Below, in pieces: positions 23,196 to 30,834 of a stretch of 33,906 bases of DNA. Within the stretch, counting starts at the first letter, position 1; each line of letters begins with the position of its first letter. The notes under the pieces were generated by a model. That model was given only the letters and a program-made list of their open reading frames with translations, had not been told where the DNA came from and ran no database searches. A program made the position numbers and the translations under genes. This DNA is from Planctomycetota bacterium (GTDB taxonomy: Bacteria; Planctomycetota; Phycisphaerae; Sedimentisphaerales; Anaerohalosphaeraceae): assembly GCA_022705405.1 (NCBI GenBank), contig JAKJEN010000012.1, positions 309 through 34,214 of the forward strand, written 5' to 3'.

Positions 23196-24083
23196 CTATC
23201 TTTTCCTGCGCAGGAATAACCCTCCTGTCGCCATCAGCGCTATAGTCAAGGGTTCCGGCACGGCATACGAAACACAGATCCCCGCAGGCGTCGTAAAATA
23301 CAGAGCCGACATATCCGGAGTAACATACGGATACGAGTCCATCTCCAGATTCGAATTGATATTGAGCCGTTCGATGTTTCCAAAAGGATCGCTCAAAGAG
23401 GCACGGGTGGCCATATAGAGATCCGCTGTTGTGTATCCGTCGCGGATCGAAGCGTAAAAGATCGCCAGCCCATCCGGCATAATATGGGGCGTATAAGAAA
23501 CGGTTCCGTCATTGAGTTCTGAAACAGCAACGGGATTTGTAAACTGATCTCCTATTGAGGAACGCGTGGCCTTCCATATATTATAAGCGCTCGGCGAAGG
23601 AGTACTGTAATACACCGTTAATTCATCCGGCATCAACGACTCATAGGCGTTGTATTGAAGATTCTGATGAATTGCCGTAAAAGCCATTACATCCTGCCAG
23701 GGATCATTGACTGTATTGCGCTGGGCCATTCGTAAAATAGTTTTGGTTGTTTCCCCTTCATGCCTGGCATAATACATCCTCAGGTCATCTGCAGAGACCC
23801 AAGGGGAATAAAGCCGCTTTCCAACGTACAACTCGCTTATCTCAACGACCGAGGAAAATGGATCAGACAAGCTGCTTCGAGTTGCTTTCAGAATCCGGCT
23901 GTTTCCGTCGTTTCCATTTCGGCAAAAATAGATGGTCAATCCATCGTTGCTCAGATATGGATCATTTGCCTTATTTCCTGTAGTTGGATCATTGAGCTCT
24001 ACGAGCAGGACGGGTTCGGACCAGATGACTGCCAAGGCAGGGGCAGTCAGGCACAACAGAACAAGATAAAGAAATGATTTCAT
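23196..24083 (-). CDS. PD40 beta-propeller PEP-CTERM protein (secreted)
   Basis: 295 residues. Signal peptide MKSFLYLVLLCLTAPALA, then about five WD40-like/PD40 repeats of the form NDPYLSNDGLTIYF-C, SPWVSADDLRMYYA, ESLMPDELTVYYS, TPHIMPDGLAIFYAS, YPYVTPDMSALYFTT. Each is followed by an ATRSSLSDPF-type linker (three near-copies). The tail VPEPLTIALMATGGLFLRRKR is a PEP-CTERM signal with a less typical hydrophobic segment. PD40 propellers are binding modules found in TolB and many planctomycete surface proteins; the ligand is unknown. The start has GGGAGGAAAG 5 nt upstream. It lies between two glycan operons, opposite in strand, with its own regulatory region. Confidence 0.88.
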   Translation of the reverse strand: MKSFLYLVLLCLTAPALAVIWSEPVLLVELNDPTTGNKANDPYLSNDGLTIYFCRNGNDGNSRILKATRSSLSDPFSSVVEISELYVGKRLYSPWVSADDLRMYYARHEGETTKTILRMAQRNTVNDPWQDVMAFTAIHQNLQYNAYESLMPDELTVYYSTPSPSAYNIWKATRSSIGDQFTNPVAVSELNDGTVSYTPHIMPDGLAIFYASIRDGYTTADLYMATRASLSDPFGNIERLNINSNLEMDSYPYVTPDMSALYFTTPAGICVSYAVPEPLTIALMATGGLFLRRKR

Positions 24084-24104
24084 GATTCTTTCCTCCCAAA
24101 ATAG

Positions 24105-24139
24105 ATAGAAACGGTTTCTATACAGAACGCTTCTGTATA
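24105..24139 (-). promoter_or_regulatory. Two overlapping operator-like palindromes
   Basis: Palindrome 1 is ATAGAAACGGTTTCTAT (24105-24121), perfect 8+1+8. Palindrome 2 (24119-24139) has arms TATACAGAA and TTCTGTATA around CGC, perfect 9+3+9. Both share a GAA-n-CG-n-TTC-like core, reminiscent of LacI-family operators. They start 22 bp upstream of the PD40 gene start, probably between promoter and ribosome-binding site. Confidence 0.6.
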
Positions 24140-24208
24140 ATTTCTTGGTCAGCAGGGAGTCTTTCCTCTTCCCTTTTTCGCCTTCTTTACCTATGTTTTA
24201 GGACTTTC

Positions 24209-24236
24209 AGGATATCACATCTTCAGAAAAAGTCAA
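24209..24236 (-). promoter_or_regulatory. Possible sigma-70 promoter of the PD40 PEP-CTERM gene
   Basis: On the minus strand, TTGACT (24236-24231), a 16-nt spacer and TATCCT (24214-24209). It would place both palindromes in the 5' untranslated region. Moderate match only. Confidence 0.35.
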
Positions 24237-24382
24237 GTCTATTTTTCCTAAAGTCCCAAACGAAACATATCCATTTCAAAGGTATTTCTTTTGGAGATTT
24301 TGATTGTCCACAAAGGTTTCGGGCGGCTTTTTTATAGATTAACAGATTCAGAACCTATAGAATCTGTAAAAAGGACTCTGGA

Positions 24383-25771
24383 TTGTCGAATATGAGTTCG
24401 GGAAATCTAAAGCAAAATATAAAAACCCAGTTCGCGGGAAATATTCTATTTTCTCTGCTGATGGCAGGGGTGGCCCTGCTGACGGCCCGCGTTCTCGGCC
24501 CGGCCGACCGGGGGCTTTTGCGCCTGGCTCAATTGCTGCCGCTGATTTTAACGCGGGTATTCAGTTTTGGGCTGGAAGTTTCAGCGGCCGCCTTTCCCGG
24601 GCTGTATCCCGATCGCAAACCGGAATTATTTCTGCATACCCTCCTGCTCAGCGCAGCCGGAACCCTTCTTTCAATCCTCCTGATTCTCCTGTTTTTTATC
24701 CTGCCGATCCCTCATGGAGAGTTCTCATCCCTGACCGGCGCCCTGATCGGGCTGAGTCTGCTTTACGTGCCTGCCTTTCTGTTTGCGCAGAATCTGATGA
24801 CTCTGGTTCGCGGCTGCGGCCAGATCGGGCGGTCTGTTTATGTGCAATTGATCCAGACCGCCGCGCTGCTGGCGATGCTGGTAATCTGCGTTTTGATCGG
24901 CCGATTGACGGTTTTTCTGTCTCTGCTGTTTTTTACTCTCTGCTGCCTGCCTGGGATCGGCTTGGCTTTGTGGTATCTGCGGCCGATCCTGCCTGTGCGG
25001 TGGACGGCAGACAGCGGATCGCTGCTGAAGAAGATGCTGCATTTCGGAGCCCAGATCAGTCTTTCCAATATCGCCTCTTTTCTGGTGCTCTATCTGGATC
25101 AGTTCATGCTCGGCTATATGGTTCCGCTCGATCAGGTGGGCCAATATGTGATCGCGGTTCTTCTGGCCGAACGGCTGCGGCTTCTGCCCAATACTCTTTC
25201 TACGACCTTCCTTCCGCATCTGACTCATGACCTTCAAAACCGACAGGGGCAGGTGCCGCGCATGTTTCGACTGACGCTGCTGGTGTCTGTGCTTTCGCTG
25301 ATCCCGTTTGGCGGGATTGGCGCCCCGGCGATCTGCTTTCTTCTGGGCAAGCAATACGCCCAGGCCATTGCCCCGTTTCTGATTCTGATTATCGGCGTAG
25401 CGCTGATCGGCGGGGCGCAGATCCTGGCCGGCGATCTGGCCGCCCGGCAAAAACCCAAATACAGCGTCATCAACAGTTATCTGATCCTGGCAACCAACGG
25501 ACTGCTGAATTGGATCATGATTCCGAGGTTGGGCATCTGCGGAGCGGCCTTGGCCAGTTTGCTTTCCTATGCCGTTTCTTCCTGTATGTGGATCGTTTAT
25601 TACCGACGGGAAAGCGGAACGCCCCTGCGGGAACTATGCGTTCAAAAAGAAGATTTTCTGTTTTTGATAAGCACCCTGATCGGCAGTTTGAAGGATTTGT
25701 TGCAATTTTTCAAGCATACCGAAAAATCAGGCGATAAAAAAGACCGTCATTTGGAGTCGTCAGTTGACTGA
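24383..25771 (+). CDS. Oligosaccharide flippase (Wzx/MATE-like, polysaccharide biosynthesis protein)
   Basis: A 462-residue polytopic membrane protein with about twelve hydrophobic helices. Starts KTQFAGNILFSLLMAGVALLTARVLGPADRGLLRLAQLLPLIL, the usual first helices of Wzx-type flippases (LGPADRG matches the GxxxyG-like loop). It has LGYMVPLDQVGQYVIAVLLAERL and a C-terminal NGLLNWIMIPRLGICGAALASLLSYA. Role: moving lipid-linked glycan units across the inner membrane. TTG 24383 is preferred because AAGGA ends 7 nt upstream; ATG at 24392 would be 16 nt away. The gene opens a four-gene operon and overlaps the next by 8 bp. It ends with a charged tail rather than a helix. Confidence 0.85.
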   Translation: MSNMSSGNLKQNIKTQFAGNILFSLLMAGVALLTARVLGPADRGLLRLAQLLPLILTRVFSFGLEVSAAAFPGLYPDRKPELFLHTLLLSAAGTLLSILLILLFFILPIPHGEFSSLTGALIGLSLLYVPAFLFAQNLMTLVRGCGQIGRSVYVQLIQTAALLAMLVICVLIGRLTVFLSLLFFTLCCLPGIGLALWYLRPILPVRWTADSGSLLKKMLHFGAQISLSNIASFLVLYLDQFMLGYMVPLDQVGQYVIAVLLAERLRLLPNTLSTTFLPHLTHDLQNRQGQVPRMFRLTLLVSVLSLIPFGGIGAPAICFLLGKQYAQAIAPFLILIIGVALIGGAQILAGDLAARQKPKYSVINSYLILATNGLLNWIMIPRLGICGAALASLLSYAVSSCMWIVYYRRESGTPLRELCVQKEDFLFLISTLIGSLKDLLQFFKHTEKSGDKKDRHLESSVD

Positions 25772-26789
25772 ACAGGGACAAAAAATTCCATCTATATACG
25801 GAACACTTCTGCGGCGGCTTATCGCGGCCCTGCTGCTGAGTTATGTCGTTTGGTACTTTATTCAAAACCGTCAACAGATCGAGTCGCTAAAGCGCCTGTC
25901 CCTGCCTGTGCTCGGCGCTTTGACCCTGCTGACTGTGCTGGGCCTTGTGATCCACGCCGTCCGTTTTCGAATAGTAGTGCAGAAAAAAAGCGATCTGGCT
26001 CTGCCGTGGGGCCCCTGGATTCAGTTTTTTGTCGTTTCCCGTTTCCTTTCTCTCTATGCCGGACAGGCAGGCAATCTTTATCGAGCGATTAAACTCAAAT
26101 ACGACTACCGCGTCAGTTTGACCCGATACATCAGCAGCACGCTGTTTTTGGCCTGGTTTGACGCCTGTTTCGCCCTTTTGGCCGGCTCGCTGATAATCCG
26201 TATCTTCGCAGGGCAGATGCAGATCTTCGGCCTTCATGCCACCGGGGTCTTGATTCTGCTGCTGGGTCTGTTTTTCATCGCTCCTTTTATTTTCCGCTGG
26301 ATTACCAGCGGCCTTCGATTTCGCAGGCGATTTTTCAACTGGATCCACCAGCGGCTTTCCGATATGTCCCTGTCTATTGTCCACAGCATGGGCGATCTGG
26401 CTTTTCTTTTTAAACTTACAGCCAGCGGCTGTCTGTCTCATATCAGTTCCATCCTCGCTATTTATATGGCCTTTCGTGGATTGGGCATTCCTTTGGATCT
26501 GCCCTCTGCGGCCCTGTTCTTTACGGTCTTGACGCTGCTCAACCAGATTGTCATCACGCCGGGAAACCTCGGCATCAAAGAAGTCGCCTACGGCATTCTG
26601 GCCCAGCAACTTCAGATCGGGATGGCGCAGGGAATACTCGTTTCGCTGATCCTGCGCGTGCTGACTCTTGTGGTGACCACGGCGCTGGGACTGGCTTTCG
26701 GCGGGCGCGGACTGCTGAGCCGGTCTGAACAAAATCGCGCCTTTCAGCCCGCCGATTCAGCGGAGGCAGCAGCCGACCTGTCGAAATGA
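25764..26789 (+). CDS. UPF0104 / lysylphosphatidylglycerol-synthase-like transmembrane protein
   Basis: 341 residues, eight or so membrane helices. Family features: FFVVSRFLSLYAGQAGNLYRAIKLKYDYRVSLTRYISSTLFLAWFDAC in the N-terminal half and LNQIVITPGNLGIKEVAYGILAQQLQI near the C-terminus (the P-G-x2-G-x2-E segment). Related to the AglD/MprF flippase-type domain; in glycan clusters such proteins are thought to move or anchor lipid-linked sugars. There is no C-terminal aminoacyl-transferase domain, so it is not a full MprF. Starts with TTG, with GGAG 7 nt upstream; the start overlaps the flippase stop by 8 bp. Confidence 0.8.
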   Translation: MTEQGQKIPSIYGTLLRRLIAALLLSYVVWYFIQNRQQIESLKRLSLPVLGALTLLTVLGLVIHAVRFRIVVQKKSDLALPWGPWIQFFVVSRFLSLYAGQAGNLYRAIKLKYDYRVSLTRYISSTLFLAWFDACFALLAGSLIIRIFAGQMQIFGLHATGVLILLLGLFFIAPFIFRWITSGLRFRRRFFNWIHQRLSDMSLSIVHSMGDLAFLFKLTASGCLSHISSILAIYMAFRGLGIPLDLPSAALFFTVLTLLNQIVITPGNLGIKEVAYGILAQQLQIGMAQGILVSLILRVLTLVVTTALGLAFGGRGLLSRSEQNRAFQPADSAEAAADLSK

Positions 26790-26873
26790 GTACAGAAGAA
26801 ACCAATCAACGTATTTTTTATAGACAAACTGCGCTTCATTCACTATATATTGGCTTTTAGCGCTGTGACGACC

Positions 26874-27833
26874 ATGAAATTAATCATTCAAATCCCGTGC
26901 TATAACGAAGAAAAGACGCTGCCGGAGACGCTGGCAGGCCTGCCGCGGCAGATCGAGGGCATCGACGCCATCGAATTTCTGATTATCGACGACGGCAGTA
27001 CCGACCGGACGGTGCAGGTCGCGCGGGATCTGGGGGTTCATCACATTGTTTCGATGGGATCCAATCGCGGGCTGGCGGCGGCGTTTCTTAAAGGTATTCG
27101 ACGCTGCGCGGAACTGGGAGCCGACCTGATCGTCAATACCGACGGCGACAATCAGTATGACGGCCGGTGCATCCCCGACCTGATCCGCCCGATTTTGGAG
27201 GGCAAACTGGATATCGTCGTCGGCGCAAGACCCATCCAGGGAATCGAACATTTTTCATGGGCCAAGAAAAAACTTCAGCAGATCGGCAGTTTGGTCGTTC
27301 GCCAGTTCTCGGGTACCGATATTCCCGATACCACCAGCGGCTTTCGGGCCTATTCGGCTGAGGCGGTCATGAAACTTCATGTGTTCAATCGCTATACCTA
27401 TACGCTGGAGACCATAATTCAAGCCGGCCATATGGATCTGCGGCTGGGCTATATTCCCATCCGCGTCAATCCCAAGACGCGAGAATCGCGTTTGATTTCA
27501 TCAAATCTCCGCTATGTCTGGCTGTCGGCGGCCATCATTCTGCGTTCATACATTACCTACAAGCCCCTGCGGACGTTTCTGTATTGTTCGATCCTGCCGG
27601 GCATCGTCGGATTGACCCTGTGCATCCGATATCTGAGTCTGTTTGTCGCGGGCAAAGGCGGCGGACACGTGCAGTCGCTTTTACTGGCCGCCATCCTGCT
27701 GATTATGACCTTTCTTTTGTGGGTGCTGGGAATTATGGCCGATCTGATCAGCGCCAATCGAAAACTGATTCAGGAACTTCTGTATCTGTCTCGAAAGAAG
27801 CAGAGCGATCAGTCCAAAAAAGAACAAGGTTAA
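26874..27833 (+). CDS. Glycosyltransferase family 2 protein with C-terminal membrane helices
   Basis: 319 residues. The GT-A domain has MKLIIQIPCYNEEKTLPETL, IDDGSTD (38-44), NTDGDNQYDG (88-97) as the metal-binding DxD-like site, and TTSGFRAYSAEAVMKLHVFNRYTYTLE. Two hydrophobic segments at the C-terminus (YCSILPGIVGLTLCIRYL, LLLAAILLIMTFLLWVLG) anchor it in the inner membrane. This layout matches dolichol-phosphate mannose synthase-like GT2 enzymes that make polyprenyl-phosphate sugars. That fits with the following GT39-like enzyme, which would use such a donor. The start is uncertain: ATG 26874 gives the family N-terminus, but no strong ribosome-binding site precedes it; GTG 26865 is an alternative. 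Confidence 0.88.
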   Translation: MKLIIQIPCYNEEKTLPETLAGLPRQIEGIDAIEFLIIDDGSTDRTVQVARDLGVHHIVSMGSNRGLAAAFLKGIRRCAELGADLIVNTDGDNQYDGRCIPDLIRPILEGKLDIVVGARPIQGIEHFSWAKKKLQQIGSLVVRQFSGTDIPDTTSGFRAYSAEAVMKLHVFNRYTYTLETIIQAGHMDLRLGYIPIRVNPKTRESRLISSNLRYVWLSAAIILRSYITYKPLRTFLYCSILPGIVGLTLCIRYLSLFVAGKGGGHVQSLLLAAILLIMTFLLWVLGIMADLISANRKLIQELLYLSRKKQSDQSKKEQG

Positions 27834-27857
27834 ACCGCAGATACCACAGGGCATTTC

Positions 27858-29687
27858 ATGGGCGCACGAGGCAGACGACAACAGGCCGCTACGATACAGA
27901 AGGCCGGCACTTCGGCTGCGTCCGACTTGACTGTCTGGAATAACCGCATCCGCCGGGAAACCGCGGCGCCGATTATTCTGATCCTCTTTGGCGGCTATCT
28001 GTCGATTCTGTACTTTGGACATCAGGCCGTGCCGAATTCTGATTTTACCTCGTTTGTGCGGACCGGAGAGGAGATTTTGCATTTTCAGATTCCGCATAGT
28101 TTTAAACGGCTTCCCGGTCTGGGCATTTTACAGATTGGGCTTGGACTTCTGATGCCGGGGCCATTTCCGATTTTAACCGGCGGTCTGCTTTTAAACGCTT
28201 TGCTGTATCCTTTCTGCGGTTTGCTGCTGTATCGGATCGGCGCCCGGTTTCTGGGACGGGGGGCTTTCTGGATTGCGCTGACAGCAATGGTCAATCCCTG
28301 GGTCCTCAGCTGGCTGGTTCATCCGATTGCGGAAATTCCGCTGATTTTTTTTATCCTGCTGACCTTCTTCCTTCTTTTTGAGAAAGGGCGCTGGGCCTGG
28401 CCGGCGGCCCTGGCTGCCAGCATGATCCGTTACGAAGGGGCGATTCTGATTCTGCTTGTTTTTTTCGCAGATCTGTACAGGAGCCGCAATTGGCGGCAAC
28501 GGCTGACGGCTGCGGGGCTGGCCTTTTTCTGCTCTCTGCCGATAGTCTTGTGGGTACTCGGGCAAATCCTGACCCATGAAGCCGTCGGCGCCAACGACTA
28601 TCTGAGCAGCTATAAGGCCGCCGCCGGCGGAAAACCTATGGTCTTCGGCGAATTTGCCGGACATATTCGCCAAGTCAGCGTCGGCGCCTATCTGGAGATT
28701 CCGGGCCTTGCATTGAACACCGCTGCGGCTCGAATCAGCGGAGGTCTGCTGGCCGTCGGGCTGGCAGCTGCGGTGGGGGCCGTCTATCACAAACGAGCCG
28801 ATGTGATCGGACTGGCCGTGTTTGCGGCCGTTTATTTTCTTCTTCACGGCTCTCGGACCGGAACCCGATCGCGCTATGCGGCGCCTGCGGCGTGGATTGT
28901 GCTGCTGATCTGGCTGTATGGCCTTTCGGGATTGTGGAACCTTTTGCGCAGCAGGTTCCGAATTCCCGGCCTTGCGATATTCTGCGCCCAGGTAATCCTG
29001 TGCATAGTTTCCATCGGCTTGACCGTTTCCCTGATCCCAAGGGCGGCCGATCTGCACAAGATCAGCCCTGTTTCCAAATCAGTTCCGCTGGTTGCGCTGG
29101 TCTGCGGATTGCTATGGGGGCTGATTCAGACAATCGGAAATCGGCGTCAAATAACCTGGCAGCTGACTGCTTTTTGCGCGACGGCCTTTGCCCTGACGGC
29201 AAACCAGATTACCTTAATTCCGAGTATGGGCAGCGGCGCAATCGACCAGGAATTTAAGGAACTGGCAATCTGGTATCAAAAAAACGCAAAGCCAGGCGAG
29301 CGGATGGCCTCCACCCTGCCCAATATACTCGCCTTGTTCGCTCCTGAAAAACAAAGCCGTTTTGTTCACATCCAATGGATCCAGGGAGACAGCGCAGAGG
29401 ATTTTATACCGGATTGTTACAAACAAAATATTACCTACCTGGCCTGGGATTCCCGTCTGGGGTTTGCGATCCAAAATGCGTATTATAAGATCTATAAATT
29501 AGATCGCATCAGCTTTCTGGGGCCGCGCATTGGACCCAACAACCAACTGATTCTGCCTCCGAAAAAAAATGGTCCCTTCGAGTTGATAGGGACCATTGAA
29601 AACAGTCGGTATCCGTCACGGTTTATCTTGATTTATCGACTTAGCCCTCTGCCTGCCGCCGAAACAAAAAACAAACCTTTTAATTGA
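27858..29687 (+). CDS. GT39/ArnT-like polytopic glycosyltransferase
   Basis: A 609-residue membrane protein with about eleven helices. After a basic N-terminus (residues 1-35) comes helix 1, then a periplasmic loop with AVPNSDFTSFVRTGEEILH; Asp62 is at the place of the conserved acidic catalytic residue of GT-C enzymes. Further helices follow, including ALTAMVNPWVLSWLVHPIAEIPLIFFILLTFFLLFEKG, the ArnT/GT39-like helix pattern. The C-terminal soluble part (from about 490, YQKNAKPGERMASTLPNILALFA) resembles the periplasmic domain of this class. Expected to use a polyprenyl-phosphate sugar, perhaps made by the GT2 upstream. Its last 8 bp overlap the convergent NifU gene, whose terminator lies inside this coding sequence. 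Confidence 0.78.
   Translation: MGARGRRQQAATIQKAGTSAASDLTVWNNRIRRETAAPIILILFGGYLSILYFGHQAVPNSDFTSFVRTGEEILHFQIPHSFKRLPGLGILQIGLGLLMPGPFPILTGGLLLNALLYPFCGLLLYRIGARFLGRGAFWIALTAMVNPWVLSWLVHPIAEIPLIFFILLTFFLLFEKGRWAWPAALAASMIRYEGAILILLVFFADLYRSRNWRQRLTAAGLAFFCSLPIVLWVLGQILTHEAVGANDYLSSYKAAAGGKPMVFGEFAGHIRQVSVGAYLEIPGLALNTAAARISGGLLAVGLAAAVGAVYHKRADVIGLAVFAAVYFLLHGSRTGTRSRYAAPAAWIVLLIWLYGLSGLWNLLRSRFRIPGLAIFCAQVILCIVSIGLTVSLIPRAADLHKISPVSKSVPLVALVCGLLWGLIQTIGNRRQITWQLTAFCATAFALTANQITLIPSMGSGAIDQEFKELAIWYQKNAKPGERMASTLPNILALFAPEKQSRFVHIQWIQGDSAEDFIPDCYKQNITYLAWDSRLGFAIQNAYYKIYKLDRISFLGPRIGPNNQLILPPKKNGPFELIGTIENSRYPSRFILIYRLSPLPAAETKNKPFN
29562..29597 (-). terminator. Terminator of the NifU-domain gene, inside the convergent glycosyltransferase gene
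   Basis: AATGGTCCC (29568-29576) pairs perfectly over 9 bp with GGGACCATT (29589-29597), with a 12-nt loop. On the minus strand a T8 run follows (A-run 29562-29569). It is 83 bp downstream of the NifU stop and encodes residues near the end of the GT39-like protein on the other strand. Confidence 0.82.
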
Positions 29688-29937
29688 CGGCCACTACTTC
29701 TTTTACCTCTGCGATCTTTTGTTTCAATAAACGCTCAACGCCCATTTTCAGGGTCATTTGGGCTCCCGGGCAACCCCGACAGGCCCCTTGCAGGCGAACC
29801 CGAACCGTATGATCCGGATCTACTCCCACCAGTTCTATGCCGCCGCCGTCGCTTTGAAGCATCGGGCGGATTGAATCGATAACCTCGCTTACTCGCGTTT
29901 CAAAACTCTTTTGTCCGCATCCGCATGAATCACACAT
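29680..29937 (-). CDS. NifU C-terminal-domain iron-sulfur scaffold/carrier protein
   Basis: 85 residues. The NifU C-terminal domain is clear: RVSEVIDSIRPMLQSDGGGIELVGVD and VRVRLQGACRGCPGAQMTLKMGVERLLKQKI. The CxxC pair Cys53/Cys56 would bridge an Fe-S cluster in a dimer. Such stand-alone domains (Nfu-like) carry clusters to target proteins. Odd feature: the N-terminus MCDSCGCGQK adds three cysteines (2, 5, 7), a possible second metal site. GGAG lies about 8 nt before the ATG. Ends by overlapping the convergent GT39-like gene. Confidence 0.92.
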   Translation of the reverse strand: MCDSCGCGQKSFETRVSEVIDSIRPMLQSDGGGIELVGVDPDHTVRVRLQGACRGCPGAQMTLKMGVERLLKQKIAEVKEVVAVN

Positions 29938-30198
29938 AGCTACGTCTCCTGTTCAGATAATTTCCAGGCATTTTATCAAGTCATTATTTCCGATACAAAT
30001 CAAAAGTTTAATCCTAAGCCCTTATTCTAACTTTTTAGGCTATACGCGTCAAATAATGCCCAAGCGGAAAAAAAGCGGATTTAAGAAAAATTTTTGAGAT
30101 CATTATAAGAGATCTGATAAGTCCATTACTGAAAAAAAAGACAAACATCTCCCCCATACTTCCCCATTTTCTTTCGCCAAATCCCTTTGAACCCCCTG

Positions 30199-30576
30199 TC
30201 AAATCATGGGACTGTAGTTCCGCGTTACATTTTGCACCCGCATCATCAGTTCCTGCCAGGAAATGCAATCCTCTGACACCAGATACACCTCCGAATTGCT
30301 GCCCACCAGAAAGACCTTGAACTGGCCGGGATGGACATTGAATTTTTCCCGGAAACGAGTGCAACTGTCATTGGAAAGATCAGAGCGGCCGATGCGTCCG
30401 TCGCCCTGCTCAAAGATTTCCGCTATCATCAAACGACTGTCCTGCACAGCCAGCCGGATACTGTCCAGCTGTTCCATCTGCATTTGATAAAAGCGGTGGT
30501 CGGGAGATGGAGAAAAAACAAACAACAAAGGGTTTCTTGATTTGAAATCTTCCAGCCGTGTTTTAGAAATTGACAT
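30199..30576 (-). CDS. DUF4174 domain protein
   Basis: 125 residues. After a short N-terminus comes RNPLLFVFSPSPDHRFYQMQMEQLDSIRLAVQDSRLMIAEIFEQGDG. Then CTRFREKFNVHPGQFKVFLVGSNSEVYLVSEDCISWQELMMRVQ and ending TRNYSPMI. This matches the DUF4174 layout, a thioredoxin-like alpha/beta fold of unknown function; the usual redox CxxC is absent, as is common in the family. Two cysteines (DSCTRF, SEDCIS) are far apart. No secretion signal, so cytoplasmic. GGAAGGGA lies 7 nt before the ATG, and a consensus -35 promoter is at 30628-30656. I see no clear terminator before the NifU gene; the 261-bp gap to it is AT-rich. Confidence 0.8.
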   Translation of the reverse strand: MSISKTRLEDFKSRNPLLFVFSPSPDHRFYQMQMEQLDSIRLAVQDSRLMIAEIFEQGDGRIGRSDLSNDSCTRFREKFNVHPGQFKVFLVGSNSEVYLVSEDCISWQELMMRVQNVTRNYSPMI

Positions 30577-30627
30577 ATTCGAATCCCTTCCATTAGAAAC
30601 CCGGCATCACCCTTCCTGTCTTTTTAC

Positions 30628-30656
30628 CTAATATAATCATTTACGCATAATGTCAA
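30628..30656 (-). promoter_or_regulatory. Sigma-70 promoter of the DUF4174 gene
   Basis: On the minus strand, a perfect TTGACA (30656-30651), a 17-nt spacer and TATTAG (30633-30628); TATATT two bases earlier is an alternative -10. Confidence 0.6.
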
Positions 30657-30770
30657 GGGAAAAATAGTTTTTATAGGACTTTTTACGAAAAAACTCGGGG
30701 TTTTGAAAAGATTTATTGAATCAGCCAAAAGAAAATACTTGCCTACAGAAATCTTTTCTTGTGCTTGTAA

Positions 30771-30810
30771 AAGAAAAAGCCGCCTTATCAGTACTGATAA
30801 GGCGGCTTTT
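30771..30810 (-). terminator. dnaK terminator, long perfect palindrome
   Basis: Stem arms AAAGCCGCCTTATCAGT and ACTGATAAGGCGGCTTT (30776-30809) are fully self-complementary, 17 bp per arm with essentially no loop. T-rich sequence follows on the minus strand and four T on the plus strand. It lies about 25 bp after the dnaK stop. Confidence 0.85.
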
Positions 30811-30834
30811 ATGTCCTGACAGGATATAATCGAG

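Noticed and set aside
28191..29057. Long minus-strand ORF (288 codons) opposite the GT39-like gene
   Set aside because: Gln/Arg/Pro-rich translation typical of the reverse of a membrane protein; no start signal or family.
30035..30364. Minus-strand 109-codon ORF overlapping the DUF4174 gene
   Set aside because: It starts inside the DUF4174 gene in another frame, has no ribosome-binding site, and its tail is AT-rich intergenic sequence.
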